64,000 nt of DNA from Promicromonospora sp. Populi (GTDB lineage Bacteria; Actinomycetota; Actinomycetes; Actinomycetales; Cellulomonadaceae), in contig NZ_CP163528.1 of assembly GCF_041081105.1 (NCBI RefSeq), forward strand, positions 1,922,001 through 1,986,000, in the 5' to 3' direction. Position numbers and translations under genes: made by a program. Positions 16,755 through 26,100 of this stretch are shown here, piece after piece. How positions within the stretch are numbered: position 1 is the first letter of the stretch; every line of letters starts with the position of its first letter. The notes under the pieces were generated by a model. The model did no database searches. It was not told the DNA's origin and saw only the letters and a program-made list of their open reading frames with translations.

Positions 16755-16808
16755 ACAAATATCGTAACCGTGGCCTCCCGGATCCGGACGGATCTTCGAA
16801 CAGATCCC

Positions 16809-17747
16809 CTACGGCACCACCTCGATCGCCACCGTCACCGTCTGGTTCCTGGCGCGGTTCGCGTCGCTCGTGTTGGGGTACGGCGGGTCGACGGCGCCCG
16901 CGCCGGCCACGTCCACCGCGCTCAGCGGGATCCCGCTGTCCGCCGAGATGACCTGCGCCGCCGCGAGCGCCCGGGCCAGGCTCACCTCGGCGTTGTCGAG
17001 GTAGCGGCTGCCCGGAACGGGTGCGGTGTTGCTCGTGTGGCCGATGACCGTCACCTCGACGTCGGTCAGGTCACCGAGCAGCCCGGCGAGGCCCGTAAGA
17101 GCATCCGCCCCGCTCCGGGACGTCTCGGCGCCACCGGCCTGGAACACCGGGTCGCGGAACGTGACGAGGACGGAGCGCGCGTCGAGCGTCGTGGTCCAGC
17201 GCTGGTCTCCCAGCGCGTCCCGCACCTCCCGCAGGGCTGTCTCGCGCGACGTAGTTCCTTCCGACGACGACGGCGGCGGCGGCGGCGGCGGTGTGGCCGT
17301 ACGGATCTGATTCAGGTCGTGCCTCAGCTGCGCGAGCTCCTGGGCCACCGCGGGGTCCGCCTGCTGTTCGGCCGAGCGGTTCGCGAAGCCCCACCCGGCC
17401 ACGGCCCCGCCCCCGGCGAGCAGGAGGGCGGCTGCGGCGGCGCCCAGCACGAGGCCCCCGCCGGTGCGCCGTCCGCCCCACATCGCGCGGATCCGGCGGC
17501 GCCCGTCGCGGGCCCCGGCGTGCTCCGGGTCGAGGTGCTCGACGCGGGCCCAGCACGCGTCGGCCCGGGCCAGGTCGCCGCGCTGGGCGTGCACACGGGC
17601 CAGCAGGTCGAGGACCGCGACGTCGTCGCTGTGCTGGCCGCCGATCGAGTCGAGCAGGCGCCGCGCGTCGTCGTACCGCCCGGCCCGGGCTTGCAGGGCG
17701 GCGTCGGCCAGTGCGGCCTGGACTGAGGCCTCGGCGACGCGGCTCAC
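16809..17747 (-). CDS. TPR-membrane-OmpA-like protein (last gene of Hsp70 operon)
   Basis: In 312 residues there are three parts. An N-terminal TPR-like helical domain (about 5-85; ADAALQARAGRYDDARRLLD) is followed by one membrane helix (about 97-122). After a poly-Pro linker comes a C-terminal OmpA/MotB-like domain (about 190-312; VTVIGHTSN, then NRARNQTVTVAI). The OmpA part would lie outside the cytosol and may bind cell wall. GTG 17747 overlaps the stop of the Hsp70-like gene (GTGA), so the two are coupled. This gives the chaperone operon a link to the envelope. Confidence 0.8.
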   Translation of the reverse strand: MSRVAEASVQAALADAALQARAGRYDDARRLLDSIGGQHSDDVAVLDLLARVHAQRGDLARADACWARVEHLDPEHAGARDGRRRIRAMWGGRRTGGGLVLGAAAAALLLAGGGAVAGWGFANRSAEQQADPAVAQELAQLRHDLNQIRTATPPPPPPPSSSEGTTSRETALREVRDALGDQRWTTTLDARSVLVTFRDPVFQAGGAETSRSGADALTGLAGLLGDLTDVEVTVIGHTSNTAPVPGSRYLDNAEVSLARALAAAQVISADSGIPLSAVDVAGAGAVDPPYPNTSDANRARNQTVTVAIEVVP

Positions 17748-20269
17748 TGCGCACCCCCGTTGCCCAGCAGGCCGTCCCCGAGGATCGACGGCGCACTGGT
17801 ACCCCCGCCGCTCCGGTCCACGAACCGGTCGAGCCGGGCGTTGATACCGGTGAGCCGGTTCAGGTCGCCGACGGCGACCGCCGAGCGGCCGTCACCGAGG
17901 AGGCGCTGCACCTCCCGGCGCGGGTCGCCGTCCAGCTCGTTCTCCAGGGCCGCGAACCGGATCAGGGGAAGCTGCCCGTTCTCCTCGAACACGCGGATCG
18001 CGATGGACCGAACCTCGTTGGTCCGCCGTTCGATCACCGTCCGGTTGCCCTCCGCGATGGCGTCCTCCAGCTCGGCCTCGGCCCGCCGCAGCTCGTCCGT
18101 GTAGCGGCCGTTGCCGGCCTCCGCGACGACCTCGTTGGCGATCCCCTGTGCCTCCCTGCCCTCCTCGACGATCTTGGGCAGCTCCAGGAGCTCGTCCACC
18201 TCGTCGAGGGCGGAGTCGGCGTCGAGCAGCCGCGCCTGGCAGGTCGCTAGCGCGTCCGGGTCCGCCTCGGACTGGCGCAGCAGCCGGTCGATCTCCTCCA
18301 TGATGCTGTCCGTGTCCAGCCGGTCCAGCCGGGCCAGCGCCTCGGTGGCCCGGATCTGCTCACCCTGGCTGCGCAGGTCGTGGTACCTGGTGTCGAGCGC
18401 CGTGCGGGCGGCCCGCAGGTCGGCGAGCTCGGGCAGCACGGGGCGGCTGAGGTCGACGTCGATGGCGAACTCGGCGTCGAGGAACGGGACGTACGCCTCG
18501 GCCTCGATCCGGAAGCTGCTGTCGACGCGTACGACCACCTCTACCTCCGTGCCCAGGGGCAGGTCGCGCTCGATGTCGTCCGAGCGGACGACGAGCTGGC
18601 CCACCACCGTGTTGCGGTCGGCCCGCGCGTGCTCACCCGTCAGGATCGGGATGCGCATCAGGCCGTTGCCGGACCTCCGGTCGACCGCCTGCGTGGTCCG
18701 CAGGCCGTTGACGCGGCCCGTGCTCGGCAGCTCGGTGTTGCGCCGGACCAGCGGCACCAGCGTGTTGCCGACGAGGCCGACGCTGATCGAGTGGCTCATG
18801 GTCGGGGCGCCGCCCATGCCGCCGCTCTTGCGCTGGTAGGTGAAGCCCGGCTGGTAGGTCGCCTGCTCCGTGCCCGCCGGGTCGTGCACGGTCACCGTGA
18901 ACGAGTGCGTGGCGAACTCCGTGGCACGCAGCCGTACGGAGAACGACCCGTCCTGGCGCAGCGCCACGGCGCCCGTGGTCCACGGGGGTTTGGTCGTCGT
19001 GTTGCGGATCTCGACGGTCCCGCCGGTCCAGTCGGCGATGTCGTCGGCCTGGACCCGCCCGCCGAGCAACGGGTCGGCATCCAGCCCGGCTGCCGAGTAC
19101 TCGAGGTTCAGCAGCGCACGGCCCGGGACGACCGGGGCCGCTGCCCGCACCTCCTGAGGGATGCGCTGCGTCGCGGCGTAGATCGCCGCGCCGCGCGCCA
19201 CCACCGTCATCGGGTCCAGGCTGTGGTCGAGCGGGATGCCGAGGCCCTCGACCGGATCGGCCAGCATCTCGCGCACCAGGGCGAGCTGGGACGAGCCGCC
19301 GACCAGCAGCAGCCGCTCGAACGCCTCCGGGGGGATCGCGCTCTCGGACAGCGACTGGCGGCACAGCCGGATCGAGCTCGCCACCAGGGGCCGCGCGATG
19401 TCCGCCAGGTTGTCCCGCGTCAGCTCGCAGTAGAACTCGACGTCGCGGCCGGCCTCGACCCTGATCTCCGCCTCGATCTCCACGCTGTCCTGCTGCGCCA
19501 GCTCGATCTTGGCCGCCTCGGCCAGGCCCTTGAGCTGCGCGAGCACCCCCCGGTACCGGGGGTTGTCCGCAGTGACGTCGGTCAGGCCGTGGTCCTGCTG
19601 CAGCCGGGGCAGCAGGTAGTCCTCGACGATGGCCCAGTCGATCCGCTTGCCACCCAGCGAGTTGTCGCCCGCGTGGTTGACCACCATGAACTCGCCGTCC
19701 TCGATCTTGACGACGGCGGCGTCGAACGTGCCGCCGCCGAAGTCGTAGACCAGCCAGAACCCCTTGTCGGGTGCCTTGGCATCCGCCGTGTACGCCCAGA
19801 CGGCGGCGGTGGGCTCCTGCAGCAGGGGCGCGGCCTTCAGACCGGCGAGCTCGGCGGCGCGACTGGTCGCGGCCGTCTGGTCCGCGGTGAACGCGGCCGG
19901 GACGGTGATCACCGCCGTCTCGACCGGCTCGCCCGTGCGTCGCTGCACGTCGCCGCGCAACGACTTGAGCACCTCCGCCGACATCTCCTCCGGCGACATG
20001 GTGCGGCCCGACGCCTCGAACAGCTTGTCCTGGTCGCGGCGGCCCATGCGGAGCTTGAACTCGGCGCACGCGTTGTCGGGGTCGGCCACCACCCGGGCGC
20101 CGGCCTTCTGCCCGACGAGCACGCTGCCCGTTCGGCTCACATACACCGCCGACGGCGTGAACTCCACGTTCTGAGCGTTACGGACCACCTCGGCGCTCGC
20201 GCCCTTCGCCTCGGCGACGGCGCTGTTGGTGGTACCCAGGTCGATCCCGATGTCGATCGTGTCACGCAT
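17744..20269 (-). CDS. Hsp70 (DnaK)-like protein with extra beta domain
   Basis: The 841-residue protein is longer than DnaK (about 620). Residues 1-375 form an actin-like ATPase with GIDLGTTNS, VYDFGGGTFDAAV and RLLLVGGSSQ. Residues 383-480 are an inserted beta-rich segment (TGGTVEIRNTTT; HSFTVTVHDPAG). Residues 490-610 resemble the substrate-binding beta domain. Residues 611-841 are a long helical, acidic coiled-coil-like tail. The ATG overlaps the end of the GrpE-like gene by 8 bases. The dedicated kinase, J-like and GrpE-like neighbours suggest a specialised chaperone cycle distinct from housekeeping DnaK. Clients are unknown. Confidence 0.88.
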   Translation of the reverse strand: MRDTIDIGIDLGTTNSAVAEAKGASAEVVRNAQNVEFTPSAVYVSRTGSVLVGQKAGARVVADPDNACAEFKLRMGRRDQDKLFEASGRTMSPEEMSAEVLKSLRGDVQRRTGEPVETAVITVPAAFTADQTAATSRAAELAGLKAAPLLQEPTAAVWAYTADAKAPDKGFWLVYDFGGGTFDAAVVKIEDGEFMVVNHAGDNSLGGKRIDWAIVEDYLLPRLQQDHGLTDVTADNPRYRGVLAQLKGLAEAAKIELAQQDSVEIEAEIRVEAGRDVEFYCELTRDNLADIARPLVASSIRLCRQSLSESAIPPEAFERLLLVGGSSQLALVREMLADPVEGLGIPLDHSLDPMTVVARGAAIYAATQRIPQEVRAAAPVVPGRALLNLEYSAAGLDADPLLGGRVQADDIADWTGGTVEIRNTTTKPPWTTGAVALRQDGSFSVRLRATEFATHSFTVTVHDPAGTEQATYQPGFTYQRKSGGMGGAPTMSHSISVGLVGNTLVPLVRRNTELPSTGRVNGLRTTQAVDRRSGNGLMRIPILTGEHARADRNTVVGQLVVRSDDIERDLPLGTEVEVVVRVDSSFRIEAEAYVPFLDAEFAIDVDLSRPVLPELADLRAARTALDTRYHDLRSQGEQIRATEALARLDRLDTDSIMEEIDRLLRQSEADPDALATCQARLLDADSALDEVDELLELPKIVEEGREAQGIANEVVAEAGNGRYTDELRRAEAELEDAIAEGNRTVIERRTNEVRSIAIRVFEENGQLPLIRFAALENELDGDPRREVQRLLGDGRSAVAVGDLNRLTGINARLDRFVDRSGGGTSAPSILGDGLLGNGGAQ

Positions 20270-20876
20270 CGTCCTGCCCCCTCTTCTCGGCGTCTGCCCG
20301 CTCAGGCACAGCCACGATCACTTCACCCTCCTGGATGATGCGTCCCGCACGCCGGACCGACGGGCGGACCGTCTCGACCACGGTCTCCTCGGTGACGTCC
20401 GGGTCGTCCTGGTAGGCCAGCACCCGCAGGTCCATACCCACGTCGAACCGCAGCCCGTCGTGCCCCTCCACCTCGATCCCTGCACGCACGAGGCGGTCGT
20501 CGGCGGCGGCCAGGTAGCGGTTGGCCCAGCGCACGGCGCGCGGCGGGTCCTGCTCGGCCCCCGGACCGTCCACCTTGTTGCGGGCCCGCCAGAGCTCGGT
20601 CACCAGGCCGGCCACGACGTCGTCGGACAGGCCTTCGGGGCGTGCATCGAGCAGCGAGTCCGGCGCCTGCGGCGCCGTCGGCCCGGATGCAGCGGACGAC
20701 GCCGGAGCAGCTACCGGGTTGGAGACCGGGACAGGGGCCGGGTCAGAGGCCGGACCAGGGGCCGGAACTGAGGCCACCGCAGGCGGCGCGATCCGGAACT
20801 CGGCCGGGAACCGGTGCTGCCGGGACCAGGCCGACAGGCTGCCGGCGCCGGGCCGGCGTCGTGGTGCGGCGTTCAC
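20262..20876 (-). CDS. GrpE-like nucleotide exchange factor
   Basis: This 204-residue protein has an N-terminal half that is a Pro/Ala/Ser-rich disordered linker (APGPASDPAPVPVSNPVAA). The C-terminal 100 residues resemble the GrpE four-helix and beta-wing region: LVTELWRARNKVDG, then VETVRPSVRRAGRIIQEGEV and IVAVPE. GTG 20876 is preceded by AAGGAG at a spacing of 7. It would exchange ADP on the adjacent Hsp70-like protein. Similarity to canonical GrpE is weak, so partner specificity is inferred from the operon. Confidence 0.7.
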   Translation of the reverse strand: MNAAPRRRPGAGSLSAWSRQHRFPAEFRIAPPAVASVPAPGPASDPAPVPVSNPVAAPASSAASGPTAPQAPDSLLDARPEGLSDDVVAGLVTELWRARNKVDGPGAEQDPPRAVRWANRYLAAADDRLVRAGIEVEGHDGLRFDVGMDLRVLAYQDDPDVTEETVVETVRPSVRRAGRIIQEGEVIVAVPERADAEKRGQDDA

Positions 20877-20937
20877 CCATCCACTCCTTGTTTCGGTGGT
20901 GCATGTGTTGTGCGTACCGGTCTCGATGATGCCCTCA

Positions 20938-22179
20938 TCAGCGGCCGAGGTCCTGGAAGAACTCGACGACTTGCGCGACGGCGCCTATCGCCACGAATCC
21001 GCCGAAGATGGCCACCAAGGTGGACCAGATCGGTCCGATGTCGACCACGTTGTACATGAGCCACCAGGACAGCGCACCACCGATCAGGAAGGAGATCAGG
21101 AGCGGCGCGCAGCCCAGGTTGGCCTCCGCCGGAACCCCGGCTCGGCGCCCCGCCCGGTAGTTCTCGATGTCCGTGATGTTGTTGTCCAGCAGCGTCGTGA
21201 CCGACGGCGACGACGCCAGCGCACGAGCCTCGCGGAGCAGGTCCAGGACGGGGCCCGAAGACAGCGCGCCCGGCGCTTTCTCCACGTACACGTTCACGAA
21301 CCCGAGCACACAGTTGTTGACGGCGCGCGCCACCTCGTCCCGGCAGGCGCCGACCACGTCGTCGTCGTTCCCCAGGACAGCCGCGCAGGTCGCCAGCGCC
21401 GGCGTCGTCTCCTCCAGCAGCTCCGTCGCCGCGGAGAGCCCTGCGGACGGCACGGTCTGCCGTGCCGTCTCGCAGGCGTTCCGCACCCGGTCCGTGAACG
21501 GCTCGACGGCGCCGCGAGAGACGTCCCGCACCAGCCTCGGCTCGAAACCCGCCCCGCGCAGCACCTTCATCTGGGGCTCCGCAAGCTCCTGGCCGGAGCC
21601 GGCGGCCCGCACCACAAGCCCGACGGACACCCCGATGACGTGCTCCGGCAGCCGGTCACGCAGTGCGCGGAGCACCGCGACGGACAGGCGTGGGTCGTCG
21701 ATCTCCGCCGCGCGCTGGCGGACCCGCTCCCACGTCTCCTCGGCGACAAATGCCTCCGCCAGGAGGCGCAGGCCCACCCGCCAGTCGTCCCAGGTTTCCT
21801 CCTGCGCCACCCGCCCGTCGGGGGTGGTCGCCTCCAGCGCCCGGGAGTGCACAAAGACCGCGCGCTTGTGCCGGCTGTTCTGGTCCGGCCGGATCCAGAA
21901 CAGCTCGTGCACGAGCCGGGCCAGGGGATCGCGCAGCACCTCGAACGCGGCGCGCAAGGCGTCCGGGTCGTCCGACGGCGGCAGCGGCACCTCGCCGTCG
22001 GGCACCGGCGTCACGTAGTACGGGTTCTGGGTCTCCTCCCGGTGCCGGCGCACCTGCCGGTTCGACACGTCGGTGGGCAGCCCGGTGACCCGGAACGCGT
22101 TGTTCCGGTACAGGCCGTGCCCTTCGAGCGGGCGCAGCACCCGGTCGATGTCGCGCGCTACGTCGGAGGTGATGCTCAA
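20938..22179 (-). CDS. J-domain-like membrane protein
   Basis: The 413-residue protein has a degenerate J-like or DnaJ-associated N-terminal region: GLYRNNAFRVTGLPTDVS, then ALRAAFEVLRDPLARLVHEL. A helical middle follows, and two membrane helices sit near the C-terminus (APLLISFLIGGALSWWLM; TLVAIFGGFVAIGAVAQVV). I chose TTG 22179 because it overlaps the kinase stop (TTGA) and follows GGGAAGGGG. A longer in-frame start at 22221 is less likely. The canonical HPD tripeptide is not evident, so co-chaperone activity is an inference from context. Confidence 0.65.
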   Translation of the reverse strand: MSITSDVARDIDRVLRPLEGHGLYRNNAFRVTGLPTDVSNRQVRRHREETQNPYYVTPVPDGEVPLPPSDDPDALRAAFEVLRDPLARLVHELFWIRPDQNSRHKRAVFVHSRALEATTPDGRVAQEETWDDWRVGLRLLAEAFVAEETWERVRQRAAEIDDPRLSVAVLRALRDRLPEHVIGVSVGLVVRAAGSGQELAEPQMKVLRGAGFEPRLVRDVSRGAVEPFTDRVRNACETARQTVPSAGLSAATELLEETTPALATCAAVLGNDDDVVGACRDEVARAVNNCVLGFVNVYVEKAPGALSSGPVLDLLREARALASSPSVTTLLDNNITDIENYRAGRRAGVPAEANLGCAPLLISFLIGGALSWWLMYNVVDIGPIWSTLVAIFGGFVAIGAVAQVVEFFQDLGR

Positions 22180-23054
22180 CGGTCCGCCCCTTCCCCTGCT
22201 GCGTCCCGGCCGGCCTGCCACGTCGTCAGGGCCTTGCCCAGCTCGGCCGCGTCGGCGGGCCGGCGGGCCAGGTCGGGCTCGAGCGCACCGAGCACGATCT
22301 GCGCCAGGTCCAGGTCCGCGCGGCGGTTGAGGTCGTGCGGGGAGATCGGGGGCGGCCGGTGCTGGGCGCCGAACACCGTGGCCGGCACGTCCTCGTAGGG
22401 CAGCAGGTTGGTGAGCAGCAGGTACGCGACGGTCCCGACGGCGTACACGTCCCCGGCCGGGGAGGCGCCCTGGCCGTACCGCAACGCCTCCGGCGCCATG
22501 AACATGAGGGTCCCCTCGGAGCTGGTCAGCCCGGACGTGGCATCGACCCGCCGGGCCAGTCCGAAGTCGCCCACCCGCACCCGCAGGCGGTGCTGGTCGT
22601 ACCCGACCAGGACGTTCCAGGGTGTGATGTCGCGGTGGACTATCGGGGGGTCCGACCGGTGGGCCACGGCGAGCCCGGCGCAGAGCTGCACGAGGATCTC
22701 TACCGCGTCGTCGACCGGGACGGAGCCGTCCGGCCGCGAGCGCCGGTAGTCGTCGAGGTTGCCGGCGGCCACGTACTCCATGGTGAAGAAGCCGCGCTCT
22801 CCGGCCGGCGTCGGGACGGTCCCGGCGTCGAAGACCCGCACGATGTTGGGGTGGCCCAGCTTGGAGAGCAGGGTGGCCTCGCCGAGCATCCGGCGGGTCT
22901 CGGCCAGCGTGCCGACGCGCTTGAGGACCTTCATGGCCTGGCGTCCCAGGAAGCGGTGGCGCACCCGGTAGACCTCGGAGTAGGCGCCCTGGCCGAGGTA
23001 GCGCTCGATCTCGTACGTGTCGCCGATCCGGCTGCCCTCGCTGAGCAGGCGCAC
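22176..23054 (-). CDS. Cytosolic Ser/Thr protein kinase (first gene of Hsp70 operon)
   Basis: This is a complete Hanks-type kinase of 292 residues with a Gly-rich loop (YLGQGAYSEVYRV), catalytic Lys42 (AMKVLK), IVHRDITPWNVLV with Asp142 and Asn147, DFG at 163-165, and MAPEAL. There is no membrane helix or PASTA domain, unlike PknB, so it is soluble or tethered by partners. GTG 23054 is preceded by AGGAGGGA. It heads the five-gene operon and probably phosphorylates one or more of the J-like, Hsp70-like or OmpA-like products. Confidence 0.92.
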   Translation of the reverse strand: MRLLSEGSRIGDTYEIERYLGQGAYSEVYRVRHRFLGRQAMKVLKRVGTLAETRRMLGEATLLSKLGHPNIVRVFDAGTVPTPAGERGFFTMEYVAAGNLDDYRRSRPDGSVPVDDAVEILVQLCAGLAVAHRSDPPIVHRDITPWNVLVGYDQHRLRVRVGDFGLARRVDATSGLTSSEGTLMFMAPEALRYGQGASPAGDVYAVGTVAYLLLTNLLPYEDVPATVFGAQHRPPPISPHDLNRRADLDLAQIVLGALEPDLARRPADAAELGKALTTWQAGRDAAGEGADR

Positions 23055-23179
23055 TGGGTCTCCCTCCTACGACGCTGGTCGACCGAACCGTGGCACGCGC
23101 AGCTCGGGACCCCTCCCGAGGGGCGATCTCGACGAAGCCGCCGATACCTTATCGCCAGGTCCGGGTGCGTGTCGGGGAT

Positions 23180-26100
23180 TCATTCCGCGCCGTAGAACAA
23201 CCGCTCCATCACCGCCCGGGCGCGCCGGGCGAGGCGCAGGTAAAGCTCCTCCAGCTCCGGGCCGGTGCCGACGTCCCCGAGCAGGCTGGCGACGCCGGTC
23301 AGCGCGTGGCTGTCGTGCGGCAGCATGTCCACGCCGGCGCCCGTGGTGCGCCCCGACCACAGCACGATCGCTGAGCGCAGCCGCGACGCGAGCCGCCACG
23401 CCTCCAGCAGCACCTCGGCGTCGTCGTCGGTGAGCAGGTCGGCGTCCCGGGCGGCCTTCAGCGCGGACACCGTGCCGGTGGTGCGCAGGCCCGGCACCTC
23501 GAACGCGTGCTGGAGCTGCAGCAGCTGGACGGTCCACTCGACGTCGGACACCCCGCCGCGCCCGAGCTTCAGGTGCCGGGCTGGGTCCGCGCCGCGCGGC
23601 AGCCGCTCCGACTCGACGCGAGCCTTGATGCGGCGCACCTCGCGCAGCACCGCTGCGTCCGGCCCGCTCTCCGGGTAGCGCAGCGGGTCGATGAGCGCCG
23701 TGAACCGCGCGCCCAGGGACAGGCCGCCCTCCGCGCCGGGCCCCAGGTCGAGCGATTCGGCCACCGCGCCCTCGTCCGGGCCGCCCTCCGCGACCACGCT
23801 CAGCGTGCCCGACAGCGCCCGGGCGCGCAGCAGCGCCTGCGCCTCCCAGGGTGAGGACCAGCGCCCGTAGTACTTCACGTACGACTCGAAGGACCGCACC
23901 AGGGGCCCGTTGCGGCCTTCGGGCCGCAGGTCGGCGTCCACGGGCAGGGCCGGCTCGGGCCCGACGGCGGACAGGATGCGCCGCAGGTTCTTCGCCACCG
24001 TCAGGGCGTAGTCGTTGGCCGCCTTGTCCGGCGCGGCGCCCACCGCCTCGTACACGAACATGATGTCGGCGTCCGAGCCGTACCCCATCTCCTGCCCGCC
24101 GAGGCGGCCCATCGCGACGATGAGCAGGCGCGCGGGCTCGTCTCCGCGCGCGATCCCCCGCGCGGTGCGCGCCTCGTGCTCCGCGATGCGCAGCCCGCCG
24201 GCCAGGACGACGTCGGCCGCGTCGGAGATCGCCTTCGCTGCGGACACGGGCCCCAGCGCGCCCAGGACCTCCGCGACCCCGGTGCGGGCCAGCTCCCGGC
24301 GACGCAGCGCGCGCAGTGCCACGGTGGCGGCGTCCACCTCTTGGGCCCGCCCGAGCAGCGCGTCCGCCTCCGCCGCGAGCCGCCGCGCCCCGCGGGGCGC
24401 CAGCGACTCGGACTGCGCGAGCCAGCGCACCGACTCCGGGGACCGCCCGATCGCGTCGGCGAGGTAGCGCGAGGAGGACAGCACCTGGGCGAGCCGGGAG
24501 GCCGCCTCGGCGGAGTCGCGCAGCAGCCGGAGGTACCAGTGGGTGGAGCCCAGCGTGTCGGACAGCTTGCGGAACGCGAGCAGCCCCTCGTCCGGGTCCG
24601 CGCCCTCGGCGAACCAGCCGAGCAGCACCGGCAGGAGCTGGCGCTGGATGGCCGCGCGCCGCGAGACGCCGTCGGTCAGGGCATGCACGTGGCGCATGGC
24701 GCCGGCCGGGTCGCGATAGCCGGTCGCGGCGAACCGCGCCATCGCTGCCTTCGGCGCGAGGGACGCCTCGCCCGTGGACAGCAGCGCGGTGGCCGGCAGG
24801 AGCGGCCGGTAGTAGACGGCCTCGTGCAGGTCGCGCACCTCGCGCCGCACCAGCCGCCAGGTCTTGACGAGGTCGTCCGCGCCGCCCTGGCCCAGCCCGC
24901 GGGCCAGCCGCCGCAGCTCGGCCTCCGCGGTCGGCATGAGGTGGGTCCGGCGCAGCCGGAAGAGCTGGATCCGGTGCTCCAGCGCCCGCAGGAACCGGTA
25001 GCACTCCCCCATCCGGCGCGCGTGCTCGCGCCCGACATAGCCCCCGCGGGACAACGCGGCCAGGGCGTCGAGCGTGGTCCGGGACCGGATGTCCTCGTCC
25101 GCGCGACCGTGCACCAGCTGCAAGAGCTGCACGGTGAACTCGACGTCGCGCAGGCCGCCCTTGCCGAGCTTGATCTGCCGGTCGGCCTCGGCCACCGGAA
25201 CGTTGTCCTCGATGCGCTTGCGCATCGCGCGCGCGTCCTCGACGAAGTTCGGCCGCTCCACGGCCTGCCACACCAGCGGCCCGACGGCGGCGCCGTACGC
25301 CTCGCCCAGCGCCAGGTCGCCCGCGACAGGCCGGGCCTTGAGCAGCGCCTGGAACTCCCAGGTCACGGCCCACCGCTCGTAGTACGCGAGGTGGCTGGCC
25401 AGCGTCCGCACGAGCGGCCCCTGCTTGCCCTCCGGCCGGAGCGACGCGTCGACCTGCCACAGTGCCGGCTCCGCCGAAGCGCCGGAGCAGACCTGCGCGA
25501 GCCGGCCCGCGAGCCGGGCCGCGACCCGCAGGGCGTCGTCCTCGTCGCACGCCGGCGCGCCGTCGGGCAGCACACCCGGCTCGGCGACGTAGATGACGTC
25601 CACGTCCGAGATGTAGTTGAGCTCCCGGCCGCCGGTCTTGCCCATGCCCACCACCGCCAGGCGTACGCCGACGGCGTGGTCCTCCTCCTCGGAGCGCGCG
25701 ATCGCCAGCGCGCCCTCCAGCGCGGCGGCCGCCAGGTCGGCGAGCGCCGCCGCGACGGCGGGCAGCACGGCCGTGGGGTCGGGCGCCGTCACGTCGGTGG
25801 CGGCGATCCGCAGCAGCCGCGCCCGGTAGGCACGGCGCAGTTGGTCCGTGTACGACGGCGGGGCGTCCTCCGGCCTCCTCGTCGCCTGCCCGGGCCGGGC
25901 CGCGGGCACGTGGGTCCCCGCGACGGGATCGTCCGCCTCCGGGTCGGCGTCGATCGCCCGCAGCAGCTCGGCGCGGACGGCCCGGGCCGGCACGCCCGTG
26001 CCGGGGGTGGGGTCACCGATCAGGTCGAGCAGGGCCGGGTGCCGCACCAGCTCGTCGCCGAGCGCGGACGACGAGCCCAGCACCCGCAGCAGACGGTCCC

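Noticed and set aside
18380..20338. Very long plus-strand frame opposite the Hsp70-like gene
   Set aside because: It mirrors the codon-position GC bias of the real gene on the other strand. It is Arg/Val/Gly/His-rich with no domain and no ribosome binding site.
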